Shown here: positions 48,251 to 61,937 of the stretch, piece by piece
Numbering within the stretch: position 1 is the stretch's first letter
Layout: each line of letters begins with the position of its first letter
Origin: Cladorhizidae sp. MBARI D1340-BT2
Taxonomy: Eukaryota; Porifera; Demospongiae; Poecilosclerida; Cladorhizidae
NCBI GenBank assembly: GCA_028752905.1
Contig: JAQNBH010000011.1
Coordinates: 28,610,678-28,674,677 of the forward strand
Direction: 5' to 3'
DNA: 64,000 nt
Position numbers and translations under genes: made by a program
The notes under the pieces: model-generated
Database searches by the model: none
Seen by the model: the letters and a program-made list of their open reading frames with translations, nothing else
What the model was told of the DNA's origin: nothing

Positions 48251-49020
48251 ATACAGCCTGTCCCTATCGGGATCTCTGGGGTCATGGGTGGGGTCCTCAT
48301 TATTTGCAAAATGTAGGAATTTCAGGAGGAGAAAGAACCTATCCCTTCTCATTTTAAATTTTGCCCGAATATAGGGATTTCTATCAGATCATCCGTGGAC
48401 CAACACATGTCCAGCCTTGGCTTGTGAATAACATCCATCAGTCCAAGTAAACCGAAGAATGTCTTCATTTCATCAACGGTAGTGTCCACCCAGTCATGAA
48501 CCCTGGAGAAATCCTTCAGATTTTCACAACTTGCCTCGATGAACTGCTGAGCATATCGGTTGGTCTCCTCTACAATATGCCTAAAGATATTGTTAGTGAG
48601 TACTGGGCGAAGAATTCATCTAATAGTTGCATTGGCACCAAGCCTAACTTTGAGTTGCTCGCCACCAACGAATGGAATTTGCTTTGGCTCATAACTGTCA
48701 TTCGGGCCAATGTCCCAATTTATCCTGGGTTTCTGAGCCCTTACAGGTCTGCGCCCCTGTCCTCTAGTACGAGGCCGGCCCCTCTGACCTCTTACAGGCC
48801 CCCCTCTGCCACCGCCTAGGCCACCACGAACCTGCATGAAGTGGCCACGAATCACACCACCATGAACACGTGGATTACGTTTGGCCTGTTTGGCCTGCAC
48901 TGGCTAGTCTTCTGCATCACTTTCATTATCTGTATCACAGTTCTTGCCGTCTAAGAGGCTTAATTCATCATCTAACGGAACAGCGGTCGAACGGTTATGC
49001 CAGATCCATGACTTCAAGTT
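48250..49020 (-). pseudogene. piggyBac transposase 3, N-terminal part
   Basis: Minus strand. An acidic N-terminal stretch (DDELSLLDGKNCDTDNESD, near 48950) is followed by a stop, then by a Gly/Arg-rich linker (VRGGLGGGRGGPVRGQRGRP), IPFVGGEQLKVRLG, the piggyBac helical block IVEETNRYAQQFIEAS (about 48560), WSTDDLIEIPIFG near 48390 and, after a frameshift, RFFLLLKFLHFANNEDP and PDRDRLY near 48260. It stops exactly there, before the first catalytic aspartate, and the ORF continues into gypsy sequence. At least three frame breaks. Confidence 0.8.
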
Positions 49021-49054
49021 TGACAGGCCAGTTACCTTGGTTACCTTACATATG

Positions 49055-49260
49055 AGCTCTTAAAATCAACTTCTCAATAATCAACTTCAAATTTCTCGAC
49101 GTTTCGACTAGATGCACTAGTCTTGATAAGGAATAATGGAATGCTAAGGCTCACGTTAGCATGTTATATAGCTAGCTATCCACCATGTGCCAGTACACGT
49201 ACCTAGCACATGCACCAGTTGTAAAATATCAATAATAACACATGTACCAAAAAAATGGAC
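49055..49260. repeat. Dispersed repeat with hammerhead-like motif, copy 1
   Basis: Similar to 60055-60240 (shared words CTTCTCAATAAT, ACTAGATGC, CTAG and the later TGTTATATA). On the minus strand (about 49129-49097) it has GACTAGTGCATCTAGTC, a perfect 6-bp stem with a 5-base loop, followed at once by GAAAC. A hammerhead core would need CTGATGA before the stem, but here it is TTATCAA. Such motifs occur in terminal repeats of Penelope-like elements; the assignment is tentative. Confidence 0.45.
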
Positions 49261-49315
49261 AATCCAAAAAAATTGTATAATAAACAAGTAAATTAAACAA
49301 TTACATATATATAAT

Positions 49316-49850
<535 letters not shown>

Positions 49851-49934
49851 GCAGTGCTTGGATCCAGCTCAGTACCTGATGATCATTATTTCTTAAATTA
49901 AATGGTATTCTCTATCTATATGCATGATTAATTA

Positions 49935-50287
<353 letters not shown>

Positions 50288-50517
50288 AGATATTGGCCGC
50301 CGACTAGCCAGGATTATGGGTCAGGAGAGTTGTACCACCTTCCTCATACAAAGGCTCTCTGTTGCTGTACAACGTGGTAATGCGGCCTCAGTGTTGGGAT
50401 CGGCTGATATGTTAACCGCTACTGACTTCTTCAACTAATATCATTACTTCAACTTATATAATTTAATTGTATAACTATCAATTGATTATTAAATAGTTAT
50501 TGCAATAAATTTTTTTT

Positions 50518-50640
<123 letters not shown>

Positions 50641-50659
50641 ATAATAATAAGTCATGCTT

Positions 50660-52896
50660 CAGTATCGCAAACAGTTCCATAATATTGAAAGGGAAGCTTA
50701 TTTGCCATTTTGACAAGATTGAGCGATTTCAGACAGTTTTTAATGGAGAAAATTTCTCACCAAAAGACATTTACTGTCGTTTAAAGAGTAGAAACAGTTC
50801 CTGTTGAAAAGGAAGCCATTTTGACAAGAATGAGACAGTTTTTCCTCAAAACGCTCAAAAGAATCCCAATTGGAGACAAATAGAGCTTTCGGTTATAAAG
50901 GGGAGATTTCTCACCAAAAGACATTTTATCATTTAATGTTCAAATGGAAGCTAATTGCCCATTTATACAAGAATGAGTGATTTCAGACACTTCCCAAATG
51001 GAGTAAAATAGAGCTTCTATTGATAGATTTGTCACAAAAATACGTTTTCTGACATTTTAAGAGTAAAAACAGTTCCATGATGTTGAAAAGGAAGCTAATT
51101 TGCCATTTTGAGCGATTTCAAACAGTTTTTCCTCAAACGCTCCCAATTGGAACAAAATGGAGCTTCTTTCTGGTTAAAATCGGAAGATTTCTCACCAAAA
51201 GACCTTTCCTGTCGTTTAAAGAGTAGAAACAGTTCTATAATGTTGAACAGGAAGCTAATGTGCCCATTTTGACATTAATGAAACAGTTATTCCTCAAAAC
51301 CCTCCAAATAGAGCTGCTTTCAGTTAAAAAGATGATATTTCTCACCAAAAGTCGTTTTCTGTCATTTAAAGAGTAGAAACAGTTCCATAATGTTGAAAAG
51401 TAAGCTAAATTGAGTGATTTCATAGTTTTTTCACAAAATTCATAAAAAAAGAGGCAAAATAGATCTTTCGGTTAAAAAGGGCAGAAACCAAAATATGTTT
51501 TTTGTCATTTAAGGCGTAGAAACAGTTCATAAATGTTGAAAAGGGAACTAATTTGTCCATTTTGAAAAGTTTGAGCGATTTAAGACAGTTTTTACTCAAA
51601 ATCCTCCTATTGGAGAGCTTATTTCGGTTAAAAATCTGAAATTTGACTTTTTCTGTCGTTTAAAGTAGACTTGTTTCAGTAAAAAATGGAAGATTTCTTA
51701 TCAAAAGACGTTTTCTGACAAGATGAGTAGAAATAGTTCCATAATGTTGAAAATGAAACTAATTTCCCATTTTGAGCGATTTCAGACAGTTTTTCCTCAA
51801 AACGCTCCCAATTGGGTCAAAATAGAGTTAAAATCGGAAGATTTCTCACCAAAAGACGTTTACTGTCGTTTAAAGAGTAGAATCAGTTCTATAATGTTGA
51901 AATGGAAGATAGTGTCCATTTGGACAAGAATGAGCGATTTCAGAGTTTTTTCCTCCAAAAGCTCAAAAACATCCCAAATTGAGTAAAATAGAGCTTCTTT
52001 GGGTTAAAAAGACATTTTCTGTCATTTCAAGAGTAGAAACAGTTCCATAATGTTGAAAGGGAAGCTTATTTGCCATTTTGGCAAGATTGAGCGATTTCAG
52101 ACCGTTTTTCCTCAAAACGCAATAAACATCCTAATTGTGAGCTTTTGGTGAGATTTCTCACCAAAAGACATTTACTGTCGTTTAAAAAGTAGAAACAGTT
52201 CAATATTGCTGAAAAGAAAGCTGTGCCCATTTTGACAAGAATGAGAGTTTTTCCTCAAAACGCTCAAAAAAAGTCCCAATTGAGACAAATAGAGCTTCTT
52301 TCGATTAAAATGGAGAGATTTCTTTCCAAAAGACATTTTCTTTCATTTAAAAAATAGAAACAGTTCCCTAATGTTCAAATGGAAGCTAATTGCAAAAATT
52401 AGTGATTTCAGACTGTTTTTCTTTAAAACGCTAAAAAGACGTCCCAAATGCAGTAAATAGGTACCATAAATATGTTTTCTGACATTTTAAGAGTACAGTT
52501 CCATAATGTTGGCTAATTTGCCATTATTCAAAATACTATAAAAAAACGTCACTATTGTAAGCTTCTTTCAATTAAAAAGTGTAGATTTGTCACCAAAAGA
52601 CGTTTCCTGTCATTTAAATAGTACAAATAATTCAATAACGTTGAAAAGGAAGCTAAATAGCCATTTTGAGCGACTTCAGACAGTTTTTCCTCAAAATGCT
52701 CAAAAACGTACCAATTGGAGCAAAATACGGTTCAAAAGGGGAGATTCACCAAAAGACGTTTTCTCTAGTTTAAAGTGTAGAAACAGTTCCATAATGTTGA
52801 AAAGGAAGCTAGTTTTCCCATTTTTGAAAAGATTGAGACAGTTTTTTCTCAAAATACTCAAAAACATCCCAAAATAGAGGACATTTATCATTTTAA
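50660..52896. repeat. Degenerate satellite of about 180 bp per unit, block 2, left part
   Basis: Same family as 20050-23540 (GATTTCTCACCAAAAGAC, GTAGAAACAGTTCCATAATG, GAGCGATTTCAGACAG). About 12 units. It ends in ACATTTATCATTTTAA, where piggyBac element 4 inserted. Confidence 0.92.
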
Positions 52897-52973
52897 CGCT
52901 TTAGGGCCGATAATTGAAATAACGCCGCGCAAGCGTCTGCCGGAATTAATTGAGTAATTCGTTTTATTAGCCC

Positions 52974-53630
52974 GAGAGAAAAACACCTTGGGCTCTTGAA
53001 GTTCATGGGACAGCTTCTTCGCTTCAGGACTCAATCAGGTTAGCGTGTTGATAGCTTACATGGCCCTTGAAGTCATGGGACAGCTTCTTCGCTTCAGGGC
53101 TCAACTAGGTTAGCGTGTTGCTAGCTTACCTGGCTACTTCTAAACAAAGCACACTAAGTTTGTTTTGCTTTTAGCGATCTCTGCGGTCTGTTGGCGTCGA
53201 AATCTTTTTACTATAGAGCTAGAGCTGCCATTATGCCATGGTAGTAGTTTCATCCACGTAAATAGTTTCAAAAAGGTAAGCTAGATAATTGATTGAGTAT
53301 ATAATTAGTAGTAATTAGTTTTAGTCGCGTGAGAGAAAAACACCGTGGGCACTTGGAAGTCATGGGACAGCTTCTTCGCTTCAGGACTCAACCAGGTTAG
53401 CGTGTTGATAGCTTACATGGCCCTTGAAGTCATGGAACAGCTTCTTCGCTTCTGGGCTCAACTAGGTTAGCATGTAGCTAGTTTACCTGGCTAATTCTAA
53501 AGAAAGCACACTGTTTGTTTTGCTTTTAGCGATGTCTGTCGGCTTCGAGATCTTCTTACTATAGAGCTGCCATGATGCCATGCTACGTAGTTTCATGACG
53601 CAAATAGTTCCAAAAAAGTAAGCGTGAAGC
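52974..53630. repeat. 357-bp tandem duplication inside piggyBac element 4
   Basis: Two copies offset by 357 bp (GAGAGAAAAACACC at 52974 and 53331). Each holds a shorter internal repeat of about 68 bp (GTCATGGGACAGCTTCTTCG). It lies on the 3' side of the transposase remnant; no coding role seen. Confidence 0.88.
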
Positions 53631-53879
53631 TTACCTCCGATCAGTATTTTTGTTGTCAGTACTCTGTTCACATTCAAAGGAAAGGACATGATGTTACCAA
53701 TATTTTCAGGACAAGACACATGGATATAAGACACATGGATATACTGATAAGTTGCTGAGATATTGAATGTCAATAATATATTGTTTTGCTAGGTAGAAGT
53801 AAGTTGAGCATGAAACATAATCATATATATAGCTAGCTATTATTGAATGTGAGAAATAGTGTGCCAGCTTGTAGCAGTC

Positions 53880-54627
53880 CTCTTTTAGGCATAGATGTGG
53901 CTTCCGAGGACAGGCATTGCATACCCATACGCTCTGTCGGGAGGGCACACATTTTTTGGGGCACTAGATGCATCTCCTAGATATATTGCCTCTTGCAGGA
54001 AAGTGGTCTAGTCGAGGAAGTGTTGGTGGTAATAGTTCTGTGACAGAGCTACTTGGCCTCTGAGAAGAGAGCAGTGGCTGGTTGGTCGACTGAGAGAGTG
54101 GTTGTGGTGGATTTGGTGGCAAGGGTAGGGTTTGTTGAGATATGTGTTGTGGTTGAGGTGTGTTGGTTGACGACTGAGATGGTTGTATAGTTGGTGCTAT
54201 AAGTACATGTATAGCACTGCTGAAGAACATCTATAGTGTATTGACATTGTTATGTATTGACATGGTTATGTTAAATGTTTGTTGTTGTTGTTTCACCCAC
54301 CTGTAGCAAATGTAAATCCTGGACTGAGCTGTGTACCAGTATCATTCTGACCTATAGCTGGTGGAGGTGAAGCTCACTCCTCTGAAAATATTTATTTTTG
54401 TAAATATAATCATTGAATCATAAAGAAACCATTGATGTTGGGGTGAAGTTCTGAATCACTTGATCACTTGCTGGAGGAGGTACAAGATTTAAAAAAACAT
54501 TACCATTGTCTTCCATAACTTCAAGGTCATCATCACTTCCTTCTGCTATGTATTCAATGTTGCTGTTGTCATAACCAGAAAAAAAGTCTACAACACACTC
54601 TAGAGAAAATCTTTTTGCCATTATCAC
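53880..54627 (-). pseudogene. piggyBac transposase 4, N- and C-terminal remnants
   Basis: ORF 54627-54418 begins MIMAKRFSLECVVDFFSG and is acidic (GSDDDLEVMEDNG), like exon 1 of piggyBac element 1 (MAKRECLSLEEV). ORF 54230-53964 is a Pro/Ser/Gln-rich linker (QPSQSSTNTPQPQHISQQ). ORF 53948-53706 begins with a cysteine-rich piece, VWVCNACPRKPHLCLKEDC, matching the C-terminal zinc finger of piggyBac proteins. The DDD core between them is absent, so the copy cannot mobilise itself but could be mobilised in trans. Confidence 0.75.
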
Positions 54628-54802
54628 TTGTGGGCAGAGCAGCTACAAGTAAACACAGCTGCAAAATATTAGATTACGCAATGGCCATGTAAATATAGCG
54701 GCGCTAAAGTGATTAGTGTTTCTCCGTGACAAAAGTCGCTATCGTTGTTATGGACAATTAAAATGTGCGCGTGAAAAGTCGCTATCGGCCCTAAAGAGTT
54801 AA

Positions 54803-56350
54803 GAGTAGGAACATGTTGAAATGGAAGCTAATTGCTCATTTTGACAAGAATGAGCGATTCGAGACAGTTTTCCCTCTAAATGCTCAAAAACGTCCAATTT
54901 TGGGAGCTTTTTTCGGTTAAAACGGCAGATTTCTCACCAAAAGACCTTTTCTGTCGTTTAAAGAGTAGAAACAGTTCCATAATGCTAAAAAGTTACATAT
55001 GTGCACATTTTTAGACAGTTTTTCCTTAAAACGATTAAAATAGAGCGTCTTTCAGTTGAAAGGGAGAGATTTCTTACCAAAAGACGTTTTCTGACACTAT
55101 AAGAGTAGAAACAGTTCCATAATGGCTAATTTGCGATTTCAGACATTTTTCCCTCAAAACACTCAAAAACATCCAATTGGGAGGTTAAAAACGGAAGATT
55201 TCTCACTAAAAGACGTTTCCAGACGTTTAAAGAGTAGAATCAGTTCTATAATTTTGAAAAGGAAGCTAATGTGCCCATTTTGACAAGAATGAGCGAAATA
55301 CATTCCTATTGGAGCAAAATAGAGCTGCTTTCCGTTATAAAGGTGATATTTCTCACCAAAATATGTTTTCTGTCATTTAAAGAGTAAAACAGTTCCATTT
55401 TGACGAGATTTAGGGATTTAAGACGGTTTTTCTTCAAAACGCTCTAAAACGTTCCAATTGAGCAAAACAGTCTTACATTTATAACAAAACACATTTACTA
55501 TCATTTAAATAGGTATATAGAAACAGTCCATAATTTTTAAAAGGAAGCTAGTGTCCATTTTGACAAGAATAAGTTTTTTCTCAAAATTCTCACCTATTGT
55601 AGCAAAAAAGAGCTTCATTCGGTTAAAAAGTGGAGATTTCTCACTAAAAGACGTTTCCTGTCATTTAAAGAGTACAGTTCAATAAAGTTGTGGAGGAAGC
55701 TAAATAGCCATTTTGAGCGACCTCAGACAGTTTTACTAAAAAACGTACCAATTGGAGCAAAATACGGTTAAAAAGGGGAGATTTCTCACCAAAAGACGTT
55801 TTCTGTAGTTTAAAGAGTAGGAACAGTTCCATAATGTTGAAAAGGAAGCTAGTTTGCCCATTTTGAAAAGATTGAGACATTTTTCCCTCAAAATGCTCAA
55901 AAACATCCCAATAGGAGCAAAATAGAGGACATTTATCATTTTAAGAGTAGGAACAGTCCTATAATGTTGAAATGGAAACTAATTGCCCATTTTGACAAGA
56001 ATGAGCGATTCGAGACAGTTTTTCCTCAAAATGCTCAAAAACGTCCCAATTGGAGCAAATCAGAGCTTTTTTCAGTCAAAACGGAAGATTACTCTCACCA
56101 AAACACATTTACTGTCATTTAAAGAGTAGAAAGAGTTCCATAATGTTGATAATGTGACAAGATTGAGCGATTTCAGACTGTTTTCCTTAAAAATGCAATA
56201 AAATATCCCAATTGTCGAGGTGAAAAACGGAAGATTTCTCACAAAAGTCGGTTAAAAGAGTAGAAACAGTTTTATAATGCCAATTTGGACAAGAATGAAC
56301 GAATTCAGACAGTTTTTTCTCAAAACACGCAAAAACGTCCCTATTGGCCA
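54803..56350. repeat. Degenerate satellite of about 180 bp per unit, block 2, right part
   Basis: About nine more units of the same satellite. Unit order and neighbouring variants (for example the GGACATTTATCATTTTAAGAG variant) resemble the end of block 1 at 22300-23540, consistent with a large duplication of satellite plus flank. Confidence 0.92.
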
Positions 56351-57713
56351 ATTTTTTTTTTATAACAAAAATATATCCATGCGGGAAAAGTTACTGACAA
56401 AATGTTTTTAACCTTTAGTACCCGTTAGTACCCCTTGCAAGACATCTTGTTCTCTAGCAAGAAGGGTGAGTTAAGATTACCAGGGCATTGCATATATACC
56501 AGAAGTAAGGAGGTAGGTAAGCTTTGCATTAGATGATACCCTTATTAAAAAAAAAATTCCCATAAAATCATCATTTGATATCTAGCCAATGGGAGAAGTG
56601 GAGCCCATTGAAGTTAATGCGATGCGAAGCTGATGTGATAGTGAATTCATACTGGATTTATTAGTGGCCTGATCATCTTTGTGCATTAATTCAAGTGTTG
56701 AGATGCTGCCTTGAGACCTAGTGCTCCAGTACTTGATAAACTAACAGAATGTATAATTATATCTGAAAAATTAAATGTTTTGTTGTGTGAAATTCTGAAG
56801 TTCAGAAATTAACACTATCTATATTCATGAAAGTTTATTCTAATCTGAAGAAGAAGAAACACAAGAAAGGAAGTCATCCAGACCATTGGCAAGACTTTAG
56901 CTATTCCTCCTGTCTGAAATGTTGCATAGAATCCTCCAAACTTCTTAAAATGGCCACCAAAAGAGTTCTAATCATAACTGTGGCCAATGTTGGACTATCA
57001 TGGTGCAAGTATGGCCAATTGTACTTATCATGGTGAGAGTGTTTTCAACATCTGTTAAGCAATATCGTGGGAGGAATATCCTTCAGCACTAAGATTCTAA
57101 GATTGCCCTGGATAAAATCTCACTATATGTGCGGAGGGGAAGGGGATTTTTTTCCACCGTTTTGAATTTTCACACTATTTGTAATAACTTTTTCCCCCTC
57201 CATTTCTCTTGTAAGTTATTTTGAGGACAACTGTAGTGCATTTGCTGCTCTTTCTAAATCTAAAGGTTTGTGCATAGCTACTTCCTAGGTCAAGATATGG
57301 TAACTTGATTGCCTCACTTCTCTGTGCTTTGAAGTTGAGCTTACCCACTTTAATGTGGTTGGCACAAATACTGATGTGGAAAATGCATTGAAAGAAACAA
57401 CAAATCATCTGTCACAAGGTGCATGTCCTTGATGTTGAGCTAGGTCAGAGCATCATCTCTCACAAGGTGGATGGTGAACCAGGTCAGAGCATCATCTCTC
57501 ACAAGGTGCAAGCTTTTGATGATGAGCCATGTCAGAGCATCATCTCTCACAAGTTGCATGCCCTTGATGGTGTGTCAGGTCAGAGGATCATCTCTCACAA
57601 GGTGCATTTCCTTGACGGTTGGCCAGGTCAGAGCATCATCTCTCACAAGGTGCATGTCCTTGATGGTGAAACAAATGCCAATCTCAATAGGTTGGCTGCT
57701 TTGCTAGTTAAAA
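56350..57713. repeat. Segmental duplication, copy 2
   Basis: Partner of 23540-25395, same order and orientation: TACCCCTTGCAAGACATC near 56430, GTTCTAATCATAACTGTGG near 56967, the 48-bp minisatellite at 57413-57670, then AATCTCAATAGGTTGGCTGC at about 57680. Diverged by many small indels, so the duplication is not recent. Confidence 0.85.
57413..57670 (+). repeat. 48-bp minisatellite, copy 2
   Basis: About five units of the repeat seen at 24615-25005, some of them shortened. Confidence 0.9.
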
Positions 57714-60054
57714 GTTTGATTTGTAAGTGAGATCTGCCTTGAATCCCGTTTCGAGTTAATACTCCAGTATTGTGGTGGTGCAGAATTTTTGCCCTTGTTG
57801 TAATGACAGATTTTACATGTATTATTATTCCAATATTATTATTTCTTTGTTTTAGAGGTGATTGCTGTCTCTTCTGCTGTTGTGCTGGTCATCATTGCTG
57901 CCATTTCGATATTGTTTATTGTGATTTTTTAAATGCGGTAAGAAATATTTAGTATACCATCCCTACTGTACAGTTTCATTGAGCTTCTCCTAGGCATTCT
58001 ATTATACTGACATTGTGTCATTCCATAATGTTGCAATGAAATTGGAAGCCAGAAATGCAATGAAATGGATATGAAGCATGCAAGAGTAGGATTTGGTTTA
58101 ATACTTACATCCATTGTATTGTGTCGGACCAAGAATCTATAGAGCAGAGGATGAAATGCTCTGTGAGCTATTTAGTTTCCAAATACTCTAAAGGATTTGT
58201 AGACATGTGGGTGGGACGCATTGGAACTTTGAGAAACCTACCCTGTTTGTAAACAGGTATCTGCTTAAACATACAGCAATGTTATGCAAACAAGGTATAG
58301 GTGTTCTACAGATAGCTAACAGTTTGAGGGCTGTTATAGTAATTTTGTTACCAGGTGCTGGGTGTATCCATAATCTTTGGTTGCAGTGGTAGCTAGAGTT
58401 TGATAACTGTAATACCGACTAATACATTGCATTATGAATCCTGCTTGGAATGCAACACAAGAATTGGAATGCATTCAGGCCTTCGGTAATAATGCCAGAA
58501 TAGTTTTTAGATGCCACAACATAGATACTACATTGCTACATAATAGATACATTAAACTTGCAATAAAATAACACATTGGCAAGTATTTACTGGTTGTCAT
58601 GGAAGTCAATTTATAGACTAAAATGTAGTCCACATCATACCATTTGATATCTTCCATATTCTTGGGAGTATAAGTAGTACCTACTAATATGCAGAGATTT
58701 TGTTGGTTGGTTTGTATGCATATGTGCTGCATGAATGTTGGGCAGTAGAGGTACACTTATATTCAAGGAGAATGACTTAGCATTAGTAAAATACTTTATC
58801 CAACTTTTAACTTCTTGTACGCTCAACAGTCTCAGCACACACCATATTTTGTTATTATTGTTATCATTTTGCTATCAGAATTGGCCCCTTAGTAGTGGGT
58901 CAGCTACAATCTCCTTCAAGTTCTCAGTAACAAATGTGCAAGAGAACTAAACAGCAGAAAATACTGTCTTGATGATCCTTGCCCACATTTTACAAAATAT
59001 GACGTGCATTGGGGAAAATTTGGAGCCTTCTGCCACTAAAATTGTTTTGATTGTAAGCAAGTTTTTTGAGAAAAATAACTTAGAAGATACATACATAGCT
59101 AGATATATACCTAGATAAATAGCTAGATACATACCTAGATACAAAGCTAGATCTTGAAGATATATTTCAAGATTTTTTATTTTTTTAAGTGAAGTCTGCT
59201 AGTTTAAAAGATCTCAAAACACATTTGAAGAAACTAATAGAAGCTGAAATCACTCTTTAAGCTACTAAAGAGTTGTCAACATGAGTTTTGGCCGAGTATG
59301 AATTGTTTTTTTTAATGATTTGGTTGCCTGCCATTTTTAAGTGGGTAGAGCTTGATGATACTTCCTAGAAATATTTCAAGAATTTTTTCCCACTATTAAA
59401 CGACATAACTTTTCTTGTCGTTAACACTACAACTCCACCTCCTCCCCGCAATGGGCCACCCATCAAGACCAAGATAACAGACCAAGTAATTAACTTAGTT
59501 CCACCATCAATGGAGAGCTAATAGCTACAGTTAGTACCACACACATCAACAGCAATCACAACTGAGTTACATCTGGAACCCAGTAACACAACGAATGGAC
59601 TATAAGCTGCCTATATTTGCTAGCAAACTACGAACACAGCCTCTGGAATAAATTATTTCATAAACGGAACCTTGATCAAAGCAGAAAACATGGAAATGGC
59701 ATCTTCTCCCATTCCAAACAAGTCAAGCAGAGCTCATGTCAATTAAGTTATGGCCTTCACATAGCGGGACCTTCCCATAGTATCCCCAGTGGCACAAAGA
59801 AGATATGGAGGTTTTGGGTATATAGTTAGAGTTTTAAGCCACTTAAATCTTTCAACCACATGACTTGGAAAAATTGGTAACTTAAATCGTTTTTGCCAAA
59901 TAAATAGCTATGGAACACATACCATAGAAAAATATAAACTTGAAGATTTGTATCAGATTTTCATCAATTTTAATATTCAAGTATAATGTATGAGATGATA
60001 ATTAGAACTTTCTGACGATACTGACATTCTTCGCATTGAAAATCTGAAATAAAT
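57714..60054. other. Unassigned region
   Basis: No gene is supported over about 2.3 kb. One feature stands out: 57858-57929 reads VIAVSSAVVLVIIAAIS and continues with hydrophobic residues for 24 codons, like a transmembrane helix, after a TTTTAG acceptor and before a CG|GTAAG donor, but a TAA at 57930 closes the frame. It could be a decayed exon of a membrane protein or chance. A TAGCTAGATA-type microsatellite lies at 59091-59150. Confidence 0.4.
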
Positions 60055-60240
60055 AACAATAACCTTCTCAATAATTAACTTGAAATATACTCTCTCGACA
60101 TTTCCACTAGATGCTCTAGCCTTCATCAGGAATGATGAGATGCTAAGACTTGTGTGAGCCTGTTATATACTGCTATCAACCACGTGATACAAGCCACACC
60201 CTGGCACATGCATCCAGCATGAGAACCAGATTTGAAAAAA
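60055..60240. repeat. Dispersed repeat with hammerhead-like motif, copy 2
   Basis: Relative of 49055-49260. On the minus strand (60130-60092) it has CCTGATGAAGGCTAG, AGCAT, CTAGTGGAAATG: here the CTGATGA box is intact but the far side of the stem and the GAAA are altered. Together the two copies show both halves of a hammerhead core. Probably old Penelope-like terminal-repeat remnants. Confidence 0.45.
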
Positions 60241-61937
60241 ATAGTAAAGATAATAGCAATTATAAATGAAATATTATAACAATTCAAAAGAATCAATAAA
60301 TAAAAATTATAACACCTAAAAAGACATGCTTGATATAACTAAGTTATCTAGTATTTTATATATATCTGTTCATCCTACATTCATAGTTGAACAACTCAAT
60401 AGCAACAACTCTGTTACAATTTAAAAATTATTTTAAGCAGCAGATAATGCCTTCAATTTTTTTAAACAGGAACAAGTGTTTGACTATCATTTGCACTCAA
60501 AACAATTCTTGTGGTCTGCTTCCAATCAATTGCTTTGTTATGGTTAATGTGCCGCTCTCTGTTATCATTTTGGAAAACCTCCCTGCAGTTGGTTTCTAGA
60601 CATTTAACTTTGTATATATGTTTCTAATTTAGCCATGAGTTGGATTTGCGACCGCCGAGAGGTTTATAAACACACATGCTTGTTCTAAAAGCAAATGGTG
60701 ATAATTATAATGTTCCCAGGGAGATAAACCCAATGTTGGGTCCTAGATAATGCTGCTGGCCCACTACTCTAGACAAACAAACAACCAGTTCTCTATTACA
60801 AATAGTTCTCTATACAACCACGGGTGCACAACGGAGAGGAGGATGTTATGTTGGTCAGTTATATTTGGGGGGGTTTCAAATTATGCTTGTGATTTTTTCT
60901 CCTCTTCTTCCCCGATGATGGGCCTCCATGAGGTCCTGATGGGGCTTCTAGCCATCCCATTGTGCTGCCAGAGTTAGGAAGTGACTCATGAAAACTTATA
61001 GTTGCACGTGCACCTACCTAACTAGTTCAGATTTAACTCAAACCACTAATGATGTAGTTCAAGACAATGCATTTGAAAAGTATTGGACAAATTATGGAGT
61101 ATGTACGGGCTTAATGTGTTTGGATTCAGATGCAAGTGGGGAGGAGAATACAACTTACACCATGAATGATATTAATTTGATCAAATCAACAGTAGGTGTG
61201 GTCCCAACTAGCACATGGTATATTATTAATTTCTATTAGCCAGATGAGCGAGAAGGGAAATCCGAGTAATGAGAATCATTCTGTTGCTCAGCTGTACCAT
61301 AGATTTACCACCCTTAAATAGAAGAGGAAATTTGTAGCTGCAATCATTACCCACAATAGTATCTAAAGACTTACTAGGCTTGCATGAATATTTCTGTTCA
61401 CATGAAGAATTTGATGCTATATACAGCAAAAATAAACAAGCAAACTTACTTGTCAGTTTATCTGTTTCTGTGATTGCTGCTGTTTTTAACTGCTTTTCTG
61501 TCTGTTTTCTTCTTATTCTCATTGACAGGAGCCCACATCAACCAACAAGCATAATTTGATCTTCATACGAGGCGTGAGTTTTACAATTTACATTAGAATG
61601 TTAGCTATCACTAAATATATTGTGGAGGCTAATCAACATTGTTGGTCAGACTTCATTGCTCTTTTATTTTTCTGATTTATACTCATGTGTGTGTATTCCA
61701 GAACCATATATTATATATTACCATAGAACCATCTCTATTATAGTGGAACCCTCAATTTGGGGAACATCTACAATCTGTAATCCCTCTTTACATGCAGTCT
61801 ACAATGTAACAGTTACATGTATTTGTAATGGTGCAGCTGGAGCCAATGGGGCACTGCAGGCATACATGCTGTACTTTATCACTAATTCAGGGATTAAGAG
61901 TTTTGATCTATATACACTATATAGTGAGGGACCCATA
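60241..61937. other. Unassigned region
   Basis: Short ORFs only (for example 60988-61239 and 61620-61943). The latter contains a stretch VEPSIWGTSTICNPSLHAVY that could be part of an extracellular-domain exon after a TTCCAG acceptor, but I cannot support a gene. Confidence 0.35.

Larger units (their letters stand above)
52897..54798 (-). mobile_element. piggyBac element 4, internally deleted
   Basis: Bounded by TTAA at 52893-52896 and 54799-54802. The ends CGCTTTAGGGCCGATA and CTCTTTAGGGCCGATA (reverse complement) match at 15 of 16 positions. The uninterrupted satellite copy at 55925-55950 (CATTTATCATTTTAAGAGT) shows the empty site, so the boundaries are firm. At 1,902 bp it keeps the N-terminal and C-terminal ends of a transposase gene on the minus strand and lacks the catalytic core. 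Confidence 0.93.
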
